From NCBI GenBank assembly GCA_021292105.1, contig CM037871.1, positions 20,518,057-20,582,056 on the forward strand: a stretch of DNA of 64,000 bases. The letters are read 5' to 3'. The notes under the pieces were generated by a model. It was not told the origin of the DNA. It was given only the letters and a program-made list of their open reading frames with translations, and did not search any database. The position numbers and the translations under genes were made by a program. Shown piece after piece: positions 11,301 through 24,126 of this stretch. Position 1 is the stretch's first letter; the number at the start of each line of letters is the position of its first letter. This stretch comes from Anadara kagoshimensis (lineage: Eukaryota > Mollusca > Bivalvia > Arcoida > Arcidae).

Positions 11301-14300
11301 AAACGTTTGGTTGTTAACAATCCAGAGGCCATAATTTTCAGCCAATCTACATCAAATTTGTCTAAACTGATCCTGACAAAAGCTAGTTCAAGTTTGTATA
11401 TGGGTCATGGTGGGTTAATAAGTACATGTAGGTCACTAGGTCAAATTAAAAAACCCTGTGAACATGCTTGAAGCTACAATTGTCATCAGACTTGCTCAGA
11501 ATGATTTTGATTACAAAAGCTAGTTCAAGTTTATATATGGGGAAATAATAGGAAAAACCTTGTTTTAATATACCAGTTTTCACAACTTTAGTCTATTCAA
11601 ACCCAGACCAGGCATGACTTAATACTTAAAAGTGGGTAGTGAATGTTCTTTGGTCAAGCATTTGGTCTTAGGAAATGAAAGTCAGTCTTTTGGATGGGAA
11701 CTTAAAATAAACAATGTCCTGTATCACGGTAGGCTGCGTAGGCATGGCACAATAAAGAACCCTGCTGTATAATGCCATCAGTGCAACACGCAGACAAAAT
11801 TTCTGCACCTTTTGTCTATTATATAGCTGGCAACATCTTGAAATAAGTGAAATATTCCTAAGTGGACCGTTAAACACCATTACTTAACTCAACTCTTAAA
11901 AGTTGCTCAGAATGGTCATTTTGACAAAGCTAATTTAAGCTCATGTATTGGGTAATGTTGAGTCAATATGTAGGTCACTAGATCAAATCATGGGAAATCT
12001 TTGGTAACATGATAAATGTCATTTTCAGTTCAATATTTTTCAAATTTGCTCAAAATTGATCGTTTGGCTAAAAATTAAATCAAGTTCATACATTGGTTAT
12101 GTTGGGTCAATAGAAACTACTTGTCAATGTTCGCAATGATCCAATAATAATCTTGTGATCCATTTTAGGATCAATGCTCTGACACTGACCGACAAATGAT
12201 AGTAGGCGATAATCATGATATCACTACCAAGACCAGTACCTATTAAGGGTGTGACAGTCAAAGGCAAAAGCTTATTTTATTATTTGAATTATTTCCAGGG
12301 TATGGTTGTTGGTGAAGATGATGAAGATTATATTGATATGGAAGAGGATCCTCCAAAGTAAACACTTTATGAATAATTATAGTGGTTTGGTGACATATAA
12401 AATAAAAAACTTAGAAATTTATTTTACATCTAAAGGTTTTAGTGGTATTTGAAAATTCATTTCACATGTATAAATTTTAGTGGTATTTGAAAATTCATTT
12501 TACATGTATATATTTTAGTAGTATTTGGATGATAAAAGAATTGAAAACTATGGCAAAAATTTCTCAGAAATAACTTGATTTTAATCTCCAAAGATAACAT
12601 TAAAATGATCTAATCACATTAAAAAAAGATTTAAAATTGAATAATTGTTTTGAATGTTTAAATCTCAAACCAAATTTTCATGAATTCCCTATTTTGACAG
12701 TAAAAGCATTTATTTATCAGTAAAAATAAAAAGTTGTCAAGCCTGTACATTACAAGATTCAAGTCTCTTTCAGATTACAAAATTCAAGTCTCTTTCACAT
12801 TACAAAATTCAAATCTCTTTCACATTCTTTCACATTACAAAATTCAAGTCTCTTTTTACTTCTCAAACTCACATTCCTTGATTTATGACACCACAACCTT
12901 AACCACTAGCCAGGTATCTCTTCAAATCTGCTAAATTGCTTAAAAAATTTCAAATTATTAGTTGCAGTAAAATCTTGATTTATTTCCAACATTTCTTCAG
13001 ACAAATTTTGGCTTTATCAAGGGATTTGGCAATAAATCAAGAGAGACTTGTATAAAAACCAGAATAAATTGATTTTTGGATCTCAAAAATACTGTGGTGA
13101 AAGGAGAGGTGGCTGGCGAATTTATTGAACAGCATTATAACATGCTTTAACAGAACATGTTAGTAAGATTATTATGTTTGTTGCTTGGTGTGCAATTAAT
13201 TTTAAATCACGGAATAATTTTCATTTGTTTATGATATCTTTGTTTTAATTTCTAGTGAGAAGAAAACAGAAGAGGATGTACGGGACATAGATACTGATAA
13301 TCTTATTATACTGGAACGGTTAAAACAAAATCAAAGACAGGATTATTTAAAGGTAGTATGATACTTTTATACTGTAATCTGAAACTTTAGAACCATTACT
13401 ATCATTGCTTAGTTGGTATGGCGCTTGCTTCATTTGTGAGGTCAGGGTTTGAGCCCTGGCCAGGTCTGACCAGATTTAAGTAGTGGCTGTTTTTTCGTCA
13501 AGCACAAAGCATTTAGAATTGAAAGTCACATGGTCTTTGGGAAGATACATTAAAAACCAATGCCTTGTGTGACAGCTGGCATGGCAAAAAAGCACCCTCC
13601 CTGCAAATTGGCCCAAGTGAACTGTAAAGGTAAAAATTAATGTAACTTCACCTAAAGCTGGTGACCTCTTGATACAAGTGAGATATTCTTGACTGTGATT
13701 TGAAACCTCATTCAGTCCATCAATCTAGGACTAGGTAACTATGGTATCATCTCTTACCATTAAAAAACCTAGAAAAGTGGTCATGTGCTACATATGTGTC
13801 ACCTGTCAAGATATTGGGGTGAGAATTAAAATGTGCACTTAGACATGTGACATTATGGGTCTCATCTCAAGAGCTACTCTAGTTAAAACCTTTTTATGAT
13901 CCTTGAAAATCATATTTGATCTCTTGAGTCCAGAAAAGATTTGAATGCAGTCCTTGACTTCTGAAGCTGGTAGAAATACCACTTGCCATTCTTGTTTATG
14001 AATTAAATAGCATATAAAACCACATGGCAAATTGTAATATGATGTAGCATGATGTACTGTACACCAACTTTTATTCGCAGATATTAATTTTCGCGATTTT
14101 CCTTCCAAAACCATTTCACAACTATCAGTTTTCGCAATATGGACTTAAGCTGAATATTTGGTATAAATAAAACCATTTTCGGAAACAAATTTGCGACGAA
14201 TAACTTTCGCAATTAGTTTGTCCTTGAGAAACATGTGAAAGTTAATCGCACGGGAATAAAAGTTGGTTTACAGTAATATAATGCAGTTGCTAATTTGAAA

Positions 14301-17300
14301 GAAACTTCTTTGCACTTAACCTAGATTTTAATGTAATATTTTGCTATATTTCAGGGTTCTGTATCAGGATCTGTACAAGCCACTGATAGATTAATGAAAG
14401 AACTAAGAGATATATACAGGTCCGATAGCTTTAAAAAAGGTGAGTTTCATGATAAATAGAAAATAGAGTAATCTCCCCTTACAGTGTATTGCACATACTA
14501 TTTAAACTTAACTGCTGAATAAATTATAAAACCAATTGTAAATTCAATTATCAATTACAGATTATAAATTTAGGGGAGTAGTCAGTATACATGTAATTTA
14601 ATTAGTAAACTTGAAAGCCATTACAAGTATTTAAAAATACCAATTGTTAATCCTGGGCTTCTAAGAAAATTGGAGTCATATTTTCAAGGGGGTTCAATAT
14701 TATAACTGCACATTTCATTTAAAAAAAATAAAAATCAGTTTTGAAGTTTGCTTTTCATACAATCGCATATTTATTCAAATGGAATACAGAATGAACGTGG
14801 TCTTGAAAAATTGTCTGGAGTAATGAAATTGAACTTTATTGATTTTTTTTCAGGAATATATTCAGTAGATCTAGTCAATGAAAGTTTATATGAATGGAAT
14901 ATAAGATTAAAAAAGTAAGTTATAAATAACAGTGTTAGGAGTGGAGTAATGGAGTTTTACACCCAGTCGATATCCTTTCACTTATATTGAGATGGTCAGT
15001 TCAAGGAAGGGGAAGGAAACCGGAGACAAACTTCCGCTTACTAGAAATACTAAGTGGGATCTGGATCTAGGTGGTTAACAGTGTTATGACTTTATCATGT
15101 ATATATATCAAAAGTGATAAATGCTTTTGATAGTGCAGTTCATTATTTCAGATTGTTGTTGGGGTGGAGGGGGCATTGCCCCATGATAACTGAAAAAAGG
15201 CCCCATATCAAATCCCTCTCACAGAATAAGGGATATGACTATGGCAGTACCGTAACTATCTATGAGGCAACCGAGGCAACTGCCTCGGTAAAATTTAACC
15301 AAGTACTTTTTTTCACACTGAATGATATTTATTTTGACAGACTGGGAAAGAGAGAGAGAGAGAGAAATCTGACGGTCGTCATTATTTTTCCGGGATGTTA
15401 TATAGATTGATATTCAATTCTATCTTGCCTCGGTTTATTTAAGGTCCTAGTTACGGTACTGTATGGGGGTTATATTATCAAAAAAAGAAGTCAATGTAGC
15501 ATAAATCGTACTGGCTTATTTGAAGAAATCTGTGTAATTGTAATTCATGTAGAATTTGATTCTAGATGGCAAGTCACTATGATGTTAAATGATATTTCTA
15601 ATAAGAAAGAAATTCTCCATAGATTTACACTGTAAATTTAAACTTAGTTTAGTTAATATAAACAGTTTTACATGAATTTTTGCTCGATTCATTCGTTAAT
15701 AGATTATTTTACACATGTATGTTTTCAATTTTTAGAGTTGATGAAGATAGTTCGTTACATAAAGACCTACAGACTTTTAAAGAAAAAGAAGGCAGAGATC
15801 ATATATTGTTAAATTTTACTTTCAAGGTATAAAGAGTTTTTGTTGCATTTCTCTCTAATTTCATCCCTTCTTTAGCATTTAGCGTGTGTATGTGTGTGCG
15901 TCATTAACACCTATTTTCAACTTCTCCTCTGAAACTACTCGACAGATTTCAATGAAACTGGGTCAGAAGTATATATGGGCCTGTGCAATTCAGATTCGTT
16001 CGTGGCATTGCCATGGCTACCATAACTAGGTCAAGGTGACCTAGGGATGCAGAAATCTTAAAAAATCTTCTTCTCTGAAACCGATGATTGGAGAAAAAAT
16101 CTAATGCGATATTTGGCTTCTCTAGTTTGTCAGATATATTGAAACTTAATAGGAATGGTCCATTGTAAAGTTTACTCCAATCATTACTCTCATAACCTAT
16201 TATTTAATGACAAAGGGGAATGAAGCAATGAAAAATTAAATACAGTATCTTGCTCTATGACATACCACACAGTTCAACAGGAGTTAAATCCATGATCTGT
16301 AAAATGTAGCCTTTGTTGCTGTAACTCACTCTTGCATGTTTTCCCACAATTGGTTACTGAAATAACCCATATGTTTTTTTCAAAAAAATCGAATAAAATT
16401 CAATGATTTATTTTTTCTTCCTTTTTTCTCAGGATAACTTTCCATATGAACCACCATTTGTGCGAGTTATTAATCCAGTATTACAAGGTGGCTATGTTCT
16501 TGGAGGAGGTGCTATATGTATGGAATTATTAACAAATCAGGTAGGCTTATACCACCTTAATGTTATTGAACAGTTCATGTAAGAGTTGATAAGTCTGTTG
16601 ATCCAGTCAACAGTGTCATTAGTTGTACAGATTTTTGGCAGGAAACATAAATCTTTTACAGGGTACATGGGATTTGTAACCTGCCAAAAACCTACATAAC
16701 ATTTTTGTCATCCTTCAAAGTGGCACTAGTTTGACCTTCTTATATCCCTAATAAATTGGTTGAAGTTTTACATGTAATAATTGCTTTCAATTTGGGGGAA
16801 ATTTTGACATAAATTTGCCTGTTGAAACTACTGTTATAAGAAAGTATTTTTTAGGCAAACAAAATCTCTTCCAAAATCCCACACAATATCTTATTTTTTC
16901 TTTATGGTGGAGTTACTTCTCTGGTGACAGCACTATGGTAGTTCCTTTGGTAGAGTGTTTTGCATTTGCTTTGTAAGTGAAAGGTTGGGTTGGATTCAAA
17001 TCCCATGTTGGGTCTGACTTGGACTTGGAAAAAGGTAGTGACTGTTTTGCCAAACATCTGACAGTCACTAGTTCTTCATATGTTACACTGAAATGTACAT
17101 TTCCCTTAAAACACTACAAAGTGCATAATTTCTGCTATTTCACCTATTGCTGGTGATGACACAGAAGTAAAGCCTTGTATAATTAATCTTCCAAATGGCT
17201 TATAGTTCAAATCATAGAACTGTATCTTAAAATACATATAGAAGGAATTGCTTATTGTGTAGACAAAGGGAAATAATCTTGTGTAATGTTTATACACTTA

Positions 17301-19032
17301 CATTTAAAAATTCTTTTTACTTGTAGGGGTGGAATGTAGCTTACAGTTTGGAGAATGTTATATTACAAATTGCTGCAACTTTAGTGAAAGGAAAAGCAAG
17401 AATACAGTTTGGATCGTCAAAGGTTTTATATAATATAGATTTACTGCTAGAAATATTTTATTAGTCATTTGAAAATGTTTGAATACATGTACGTAGGTTA
17501 TCAGAAACTGAAAAGAAATAATTTTGTACAATAACGAGAATTATTTGTTTAGACTAGACAGGCATTCACAGGTTAATTTTGTAAACCATTTTAATGGTAT
17601 TTCATGAAAAAGAAGTTCAGTTTTCAGGTGTTTGGAGTTATTTTGGGTCCTGTTTTCCAAGGTTTCATATGGAATGTGTAATTGAAAAAAGTAAACATTA
17701 TTATAATTACAGGTCATTTTAAAGACATATATTGAGAACACTGACTATATAACAACCAGCTTTGGAGATTATGTCCAATGGTGTGTTATATTGTGCTATT
17801 GAATGACTCCTAAACTCCTAAATTCACACATTCATTCAATTTATTGCACTAAAAACTACTAAAATATCATATTAAAAACTATCAGTAAAAAAGTCTTATC
17901 ATATTGTCCATTTTAAAGGCATAGTATGTATAGGCATGTATACACATGTATGTTATTGTATTTAGGGTATTAGAAATTATAGTACTATTTTCTCTTTACA
18001 GAGTCAATACAGTTTAGTTCGAGCCCAGCAGTCTTTCAAATCTTTAGTGCAAATACATGAGAAAAATGGTGAGTATATGTACATGTATAGTACTGAATAG
18101 TTTTAAATTGTTTATTTCAATCAGACCAATCTCTATTTTATTTTAAGACATAAAAATCACCACAATAATGAATAGTCCATCTTTGGTTGTGCATCATGTG
18201 TAAGCATAATATTTCAATATGTTTGTCACACTGAAATTGCAATTAAAGAGAGAGAAGGATTTCATTAACTCTTATGTCTTAAACAAACTTAAAAATGTAG
18301 GTACTTGTATTAAAAAGAAATAATATTAAATTTTGAAAATTTAAAAAGAAAAAGAAAAGAAAGACATGATTCAATTTCCACTCACAAATCTCAATCACAG
18401 TACCTATCACTGCCTAGGTTTAAATCCAACTCGGGCAGATTCCAGTATGAAAATGCTTATCTGTTGATTTCCAAAGGTTGGTGTTTTTCATTGGGTATTC
18501 CTCCCAAAACTGACTGCCTCAATATGAGTGAAAGGAGCTTGGCTGGAGCATAAAACACCATTTCTCAGTCATTCCATTCCACGTTTATTATCAACTAATA
18601 TATACAACACAAACATATCAGTCCATGTCCAAAACACAGTCCCAAAAAGCAAAGTAAAAGCTTTAAAAGCACATTAGGATAAACGTGTGAACTTCCACCA
18701 GGGAAATGAGACCAAATGTTCTGAAAGAATAAGCACTTCCTGTATATCTGATACCATACAGGATGTACATTTATATTACTGTTAACATATTTATTTTCCA
18801 GTGTATTAATTTTTACTTATTTCACAGTCGTTTGTTTTGTGTGAAAATTATATCATGGTTATTGTGTTTTAGTGAAAATTTTAAAAAATGTGAAAATTAA
18901 ACTCTGCAGATATGTCTAAATTTACTATACTGCTAAAATTAAATATGTTTACAGTATACGTTAATTTAAATATAATTTGATGTTTTATTTTATTTGTTAG
19001 GATGGTTTACTCCTCCAAAGGAAGATGGATAG
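8355..19032 (+). CDS. UBE2Q: UBE2Q-family E2 ubiquitin-conjugating enzyme (12 exons)
   Basis: The coding exons are 8355-8516, 9715-9819, 10799-10900, 12299-12357, 13256-13352, 14355-14439, 14854-14914, 15736-15826, 16433-16540, 17327-17422, 18002-18068 and 19001-19032. All junctions are GT-AG and in phase, giving 354 aa. The N-terminus ([37 protein letters not shown]) is the UBE2Q RWD-like region. An acidic linker ([14 protein letters not shown]) follows, then the block [20 protein letters not shown] and the UBC fold. The catalytic cysteine is Cys283 in [15 protein letters not shown], followed by [18 protein letters not shown] and WFTPPKEDG at the C-terminus. These blocks match vertebrate UBE2Q1/Q2, which lack the usual HPN motif before the cysteine. 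As an E2 it would take ubiquitin from E1 as a Cys thioester and pass it to substrates or E3s in cytosol or nucleus. An out-of-frame ATG at 8342 opens a 13-codon frame that overlaps the start and may dampen translation. Nothing looks broken. Confidence 0.95.
9945..10130 (+). mobile_element. SINE-B copy in UBE2Q intron 2
   Basis: The SINE-B blocks appear in order: GGTTCAAATCC, GAAGTTTGTCAGTTGGCTTA, a GGTTTTCTTTGGGCA-like stretch, AGAACTGACC, and an end near CTTGACTTAG. Confidence 0.65.
10456..10690 (-). pseudogene. LINE reverse-transcriptase C-terminal relic
   Basis: The minus-strand frame reads [16 protein letters not shown], then ARHGAIE-like residues ([15 protein letters not shown]) and a Trp/Gly-rich tail. 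The (R)xLRW.GHV.RM pattern is typical of the region after the polymerase domain of non-LTR retrotransposons (endonuclease-reverse transcriptase proteins). Only about 70 residues remain and no polymerase motifs are nearby. It is an old 5'-truncated insertion in UBE2Q intron 2. Confidence 0.6.
11205..11290 (+). mobile_element. SINE-A 3' fragment
   Basis: GCGGTTCTTTCGGATGGG followed by GACGTTAAACACCATTACT is the SINE-A body and tail with the middle deleted. It lies in UBE2Q intron 3. Confidence 0.55.
11330..12150. repeat. Diverged duplicate segments plus a SINE-A insertion
   Basis: Segments at about 11340-11540 and 11900-12120 share AAAGCTAGTTCAAGTT-type blocks, TATGGGTCATG..GGGT and TAGGTCACTAGGTCAAAT. 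They are two or three diverged copies of one repeat, and a SINE-A (11585-11895) sits between them. All of it lies in UBE2Q intron 3. Confidence 0.5.
11585..11895 (+). mobile_element. SINE-A copy, head degraded
   Basis: The SINE-A body (AAAAGTGGGTAGTGAATGTT, GATGGGAACTTAAAAT, AACCCTGCTGTATAATGCCA, GCTGGCAACATCTTGA) ends with TAAGTGAAATATTCC and CGTTAAACACCATTACT. The tRNA-like head is barely recognisable. Confidence 0.75.
12420..12525 (+). repeat. 50-bp tandem repeat, about 2-3 units
   Basis: TTTTAGTGGTATTTGAAAAT followed by TCATTT.ACATGTATA is repeated head to tail in UBE2Q intron 4. Confidence 0.75.
12755..12860 (+). repeat. 27-bp tandem repeat, 4 imperfect units
   Basis: The unit ACAAAATTCAAGTCTCTTTC plus ACATT recurs with small changes in UBE2Q intron 4. 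Confidence 0.8.
13400..13735 (+). mobile_element. SINE-A copy in UBE2Q intron 5
   Basis: The head TTAGTTGGTATGGCGCTTGC with GGGTTTGAGCCC resembles tRNA A and B boxes. The body has GGCCAGGTCTGACC and a degraded CTTGACTGTGATTTGAAACC tail. Confidence 0.65.
14057..14273. mobile_element. MITE with TIR CTGTACACCAACTTTTATTC
   Basis: The left end CTGTACACCAACTTTTATTC matches the inverted right end GAATAAAAGTTGGTTTACAG. TA flanks both sides (14055-56 and 14274-75). The length is 217 bp with no coding capacity. The TA duplication fits a Tc1/mariner-mobilised non-autonomous element. Confidence 0.85.
14935..15085 (-). mobile_element. SINE-B copy, inverted
   Basis: On the minus strand, SINE-B blocks run from a degraded head to CATCTCAATATAAGTGAAAG and GACTGGGTGTAAAACTCC. 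It lies in UBE2Q intron 7. Confidence 0.6.
15245..15461. mobile_element. Short hAT-like element with 5-bp TSD TATGG
   Basis: The termini CAGTACCGTAACTA and TAGTTACGGTACTG are inverted repeats. TATGG is duplicated at 15240-15244 and 15462-15466. Subterminal GAGGCAACTGCCTCGGTAAA on the left and TGCCTCGGTTTA on the right are shared with the larger element at 25634-28311. It is 217 bp long, non-coding, and lies in UBE2Q intron 7. Confidence 0.85.
15880..16130. repeat. Probable dispersed repeat of the CTTCTCCTCTGAAACTACT type
   Basis: The text ACTTCTCCTCTGAAACTACT, CAGATTTCAATGAAACTGG, CCATGGC and AGGTCAAGGTGACCTAGG has the look of a repeat common in bivalve introns. No second copy is clear in this window, so this rests on memory only. 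Confidence 0.35.
16935..17180 (+). mobile_element. SINE-A copy, 3' truncated
   Basis: The tRNA-like head (TAGTTCCTTTGGTAGAGTG, GGATTCAAATCCC) is followed by GTTGGGTCTGACTTGGACTT and GGTAGTGACTGTT. The tail decays after 17150. It lies in UBE2Q intron 9. Confidence 0.65.
18405..18590 (+). mobile_element. SINE-B copy in UBE2Q intron 11
   Basis: GGTTTAAATCCAACTCGGGC is followed by the SINE-B body (CCAGTATGAAAATGCTTATC, AACTGACTGCCTCAATATGA) and the tail GCATAAAACACCATTTCTC. Confidence 0.7.
18600..18725 (-). repeat. Repeat family C copy, inverted
   Basis: TCAGTCCATGTCCAAAACAC, AAGCAAAGTAAAAGCTTT, GTGTGAACTTCCACCAGGGA and AATGAGACCAAATG are the reverse complement of the family-C core seen best at 54375-54650. 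Confidence 0.65.
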
Positions 19033-19609
19033 TTGACCCAGATAAACAGAATATTTGTGATTATTTGTCATCATCAAACATGGACATTTTGCCATTTTTG
19101 CCTGTACATGTTGTTTGGAGTCATCGAGCATTGCCATACCTAACATGTTGATACGATATCTTATATATATAGCAGGTATATTACATTTTGAGCAAATGCT
19201 AGTACTAGGATACGATCATGTCCATTCATCTTGTCGTCATGGTATTCAAAATACTATAGCGCTGGTTAGCTAGCGTACCAGAGACCTATTTTTATAACAT
19301 TTGGATGACGGATATGTGATATATAGAATGAAAGACAAAGTGATATGCTTTATATCAATAAGAATGGTAACAAAAGTTAAAGCATGCAAGTTGTTGTATC
19401 GAAATTTATTATCATCATTAGTAGTAAACGTGTGTGACTGATTGGCTGACTGAGGTGAAAGTATTTCTTATATACCTGTACTGTTTAGTATGAAGGTACT
19501 ATAATGTATTAGTCATTATTTATTGTTACTACCGGTATAATAGTAGGACAGTTTTATTACATAACCACTCTCTGATGTACTAAGCATTTATCTAGTGTTT
19601 TCGTCATGA

Positions 19610-20190
19610 ATATAATATTCTTGGTGTTGATACTGGCTCTGAAACAAGCACTTATTTAGTTTTATCATGGTCATACTACTATTTTTGCTGGTGATACTGA
19701 CTCTTAACTAAGCACTTAATTCATTATCATATATGTACCACTGTTCGCTGTGGTGATACTGACTCTTAACTGAGCACTTAATTCATTATCATATATGTAC
19801 CACTGTTCTCTGTGGTGATACTGGCTCTGAACTAAACATTGAATGTCTCATAGATTTTACTACTTTTTTGGTGGTGATACTGGCCATGAAACAAGCACTT
19901 ACTTAGTGTCATCATGGGTATACTACTATTTTTGGTGGTGCTACTGGCTCTTAAACTAAGCACTTAATTCATTATCATTTATATACCACTGCTCGACTCT
20001 GAAGTAAACATTGAATGTCTCATGGATTTTACTACTTTTTTGGGGGTGATACTGGCCATGAAACAAGCAGTTGTTTAGTGTCTTCATCATCTATGCACCA
20101 CTATTCTTGGTGATTAAACTGGCTCTGAAACAAGCACTTATTTAATGTACTATTTTTGACGATGATACTGGCTCGGAACTAGACATTCAG
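19610..20190 (+). repeat. About 60-bp tandem repeat in the UBE2Q 3' region
   Basis: Units starting GGTGATACTGGCTCTGAA or GGTGATACTGACTCTTAA continue with AAGCACTTAATTCATTATCA and a TACCACT block. They recur at about 19622, 19690, 19753, 19813 and 19873 and further on to 20165. Two unit types alternate, so longer duplications have occurred. Confidence 0.85.
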
Positions 20191-21788
20191 TGTTATTATG
20201 GATTATGGGTTGATTTTCTATTTACCTGTACATGCTGTTGTTCCTGGTGACATTTCCATTTTGTTTGTATTATCAGTAAATGTTTTACACAAGCATAACT
20301 GCCATGTTTTGATTATTTACCCTTGCCAAAACTCAGAATCTTTTTTTGCCCAAAAACAATCTAGATATTCCCAATTTTTGTGTGATCTTATCGACCTATT
20401 TCAAAGGCATAGAAAACAAGGAATTGGAATAATATAAAGGTACAAGTTAGTTTAGTTTTAATGTTGTTTTTATTCAAATTTTTACATTATCCATATATTC
20501 CCAGGTATTCAGAATTTAAACTGTAGGGTTGTTATACACCAAAACCAGTGATTTTGTTACATTATTTTTGAAACACTACCTTCTATCTTATAAATGAGGA
20601 AAATTCTAAAAGTTCTGAATTCAGCAAACTGAATTATGACATGCTTGCAGTAGCTTACATGTAGGATCCTCAATACAAAGATGTTAAAACTGTTAAAAAC
20701 TTGCAACATTTTGTAGATAAGGACAACTACATGTAAATCAAATTTGGTAGTATATTACTGTTGTTATGGGAAATTTGATGGTGAAATTGGAAAATTTTAG
20801 TTATTTTTTCCCATGGGAAAAATACCTTTATTCAGTTGTAATTTTAAGCAAAATCAGAAAACCTATGGAGGGGATCACATTATAAATACCAAATATTGCC
20901 AAAATGCATGTAAGCTGTAAGTAAATTGGGAATGTATTCTGATAATATTGATAAAACTTTAAACAAAAAAATATTGTATGTTTTATTAGAATCATGGGCT
21001 ATATTTCTGACGTGGGGAAAATCTTGCATAATCACTGCTTCCATAGAAATTGTGTTGACATGCCTTGTCATATACTGGTACTTCCAATGCATCACTGTAT
21101 ACATATTAATTTAAGTAGTGTACAGATTTTAGCGAATTTCAAAATGATACTTATTTAAATCCATTGCCAAAATATAATATGATCAAAGTTCACAAGGTGA
21201 TCCACAATGAGATTTTTGCTAATTGAAGTCCATGTGAATTTACCCAAATTATAATTTGCGCTAAAATTTGTATACACTAATATTAATACATTTACAGAAG
21301 TTTAATCATTTTTTTATCATATTTGTTTAAATTTTTTTTTAAATTTCAAGTAAAGGTCACAGACTGAAGTATTTTTGATTTTTTATGCTGCCTTTTAAAG
21401 GTCCACTTTAATACTTAACTTGGTAATAATCATATATGTCAGGTACTTTGCAAGCTCATTTGTATCAAATAATAATGGGTGTATCTGTTTCATAAAAATT
21501 CCATTTTCAAGTCTTTTGAGCTTTATGTCTACGTAATTTCCGTTGCCACATGTAATATTGGAAGCAATTACTTAAAATAATGATATAAATATAAAAATAA
21601 AAGATTAAGTTATGAAATAGAATTTACTAAAATTTGTTTTTGATTCAAACCTTACAGAATTGTTAATAACCTTAATTCAAATTACCAATGACCATTACTA
21701 ATCAAATCTTGAAGTATTAATTTCTTTTAAAACTAAAAGCACTCGCTAAATCTTCTTCACAACTTTTTCTTCTCATAGAAGTTAATAA

Positions 21789-21992
21789 TGGGGTTTGCCG
21801 TTGTACCGGGTGATTAATACATACCTCTTAATGGTGTGTTGAACATTTTGGAAAATGTTTAAATTGTGAATCCTGAAATAACATTGTTTATACAAGAAAA
21901 TGTATCTTATGCAATTCCACACTCATTGGAAATAAATAAGTGTTCTGCACTGGGGTATCATGTGATACAGTGGTAAACCCTATTTTAGTATG
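21789..21992. mobile_element. Old copy of the GGGGTTCGCC MITE
   Basis: TGGGGTTTGCCGTTGTACC at the left and GGTATCATGTGATACAGTGG with TAAACCCTA at the right are the decayed ends of the element that is nearly intact at 50351-50533. The shared interior includes AACATTTTGGAAAA. Confidence 0.7.
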
Positions 21993-24120
21993 ACCTGTCA
22001 ATCTGTCCATTTCTGATGATGCTGTATATCTTTGGTTTTACAAGGATGACTAATTCATTATTTAGTATTAATCATTAAGACATGCTGTATCACATTATAA
22101 ATTGTCGTATGTTGCAATTTTACCACAAGTTATCTCCCTTTGACAGTTCATCATCATTCATGTATTGGTTCATGTTGAATCATGATTATGTGATCATGTC
22201 TGCTACATTTCATGTTTTGTGATTGTACACAGTACATGTAAGTCTTTTTCATGATTTATGTTGAATTCTGTTGATCATAGTTTTCAATAAATTTCAAGTT
22301 TGCTAAAATATAAAGAGACATATTAGTTGGTAATGTGAATGGACTAAATGCAAATATTTTCTAACTACTGTAAATAGATAAATTTTTCTTTTTTGTTTTT
22401 TTTTTTCCGCATAAATTTACTAGATGCAAAAGTAAAAAAAATATGAATAAACATAGCTCTCTTTCACTTTTGGGAATGGAGCTGGGGCTCTTGTGAAAAT
22501 AAGCATTATAATGGTCAAAATTGTGAAGAAGAAAAAGTGATAAGAGAACTCAAAAACACTGTTTTTAAAGCTGAAATTTCCAAAATTGTGAAAATTGACC
22601 ATAATGATTGTGAAAAAACCCATAAGATTATGAATTGTGAATGGCCCCAAAAATTTCCATGTAGAAGAACTGATAAAACTTTCACCAATATTTAATTTAG
22701 ATATAAGTTCTGTGCAGTTAAATACTGATTATTTCACCTGATGAGGCTAAAATTCAAGTTTGCAAATAACTTGAAATGTCAATTCTCATGAAAAAATTAC
22801 TAACATGAAAATTTCCTAATTTACAGTATTGATACACAGAACAGAAAAGCTTGCGCCAAGGATACAAGTGGACATGACAACCAAAGTCCAAGGTTAAGTT
22901 AAAGTTTTTCCAGGGAAAACTTTCTCTGTTTTTCTTGCAGTTTTTTTCCATCTTCCAGTGCTGCCTTTCGGTAGGTTTTGAATTAGTTTGACCAATGTTT
23001 CTCTGCAACTTTGTGCCTTATATTTAAATTAATGTTTTACCATTTTATTTATTTCATCATCATGTTTTGAGTGGTTCTTGTGTTGTAGAGAGCAAAAAAG
23101 CAGCATATTTAAAGAAAAAGTCTGAAAATACAGAAAATGTTCATCAATCCTCACAATCCTCAAATTTTGGTGTTAAAAAGGGGTTTGGTAATAAATCAAG
23201 AGAAGAGGGCAAATAACAAAAACAAAACAAAATAATGTAACTAGATTTTAGTGCTTCAAATTAGTGTGGCGATAAAGGAGGTGACATACAAATTTTTTGT
23301 TAATCATCTTTTGAATTGCCATTCCTTACCTTAAATTTTCCAGCATTATCCGTTTCACATCAATAAAATTCAAACATAAAGTAGTTGATACAATGGGACA
23401 AAGAAAATGAAAGCTTTTATAGGTCATTTCACTTTCAATTTATTCCTAACCATAAATAAAAATACACATTGGAAGCTAGAATGTTGTGGTAGGTTTCATT
23501 TCAGAATCAAGTCGCACTTTATTTAGCTCACCTGAGCTAAAAAAATTTGAAATGACATCCCATTATCATTATAACTTGTTTTGAATGTCTTTATATGCAG
23601 AAACTGATCATTGTCCATAGTTATCAACAGGTGTATGTTTGTAATGTTCCTTCAGAACATACTGAAGTTATGTGGTATTTTGTACATTAGCCATATTTTC
23701 AACACCTAGAGTCAACTTGTTCAACAGGACACATGGTTTACCTAAATTACAGGCGTGAGTTGTGCGACAGGTTTAAGATACTGAGGGGAAGTGGTCTTTT
23801 GTATATCCCACACAGCTGTCAACATCTAGAATTGATTTATATAACAATGTACCCTATGTCATGGTGAGACTTGTGTGATAGGTGTAAGAGATCATATTCA
23901 CATTTTATAATAAAAGAAATTATTAGTAGGTAGTGAAAGTATAAGCCATGATAGTATGTTGATTTTCAGTTACTTTTGGTTGATCATTCGTGTTCACAAG
24001 CATAATGATTAAGATATCTTGAATTGCTGTAGTAGTATTTGATATGAGAGGGTTATATAAGCTATATTTTTGGTGTTATTATTTGAAAATCATTTACATT
24101 TTCATTCTGTATTATGCCAA

Positions 24121-24126
24121 AATAAA
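24121..24126 (+). terminator. Candidate AATAAA polyadenylation signal
   Basis: AATAAA lies at the end of the AU-rich region after UBE2Q and is followed by T-rich sequence within 30 bp. An earlier AATAAA at 22286 is an alternative. Confidence 0.35.
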
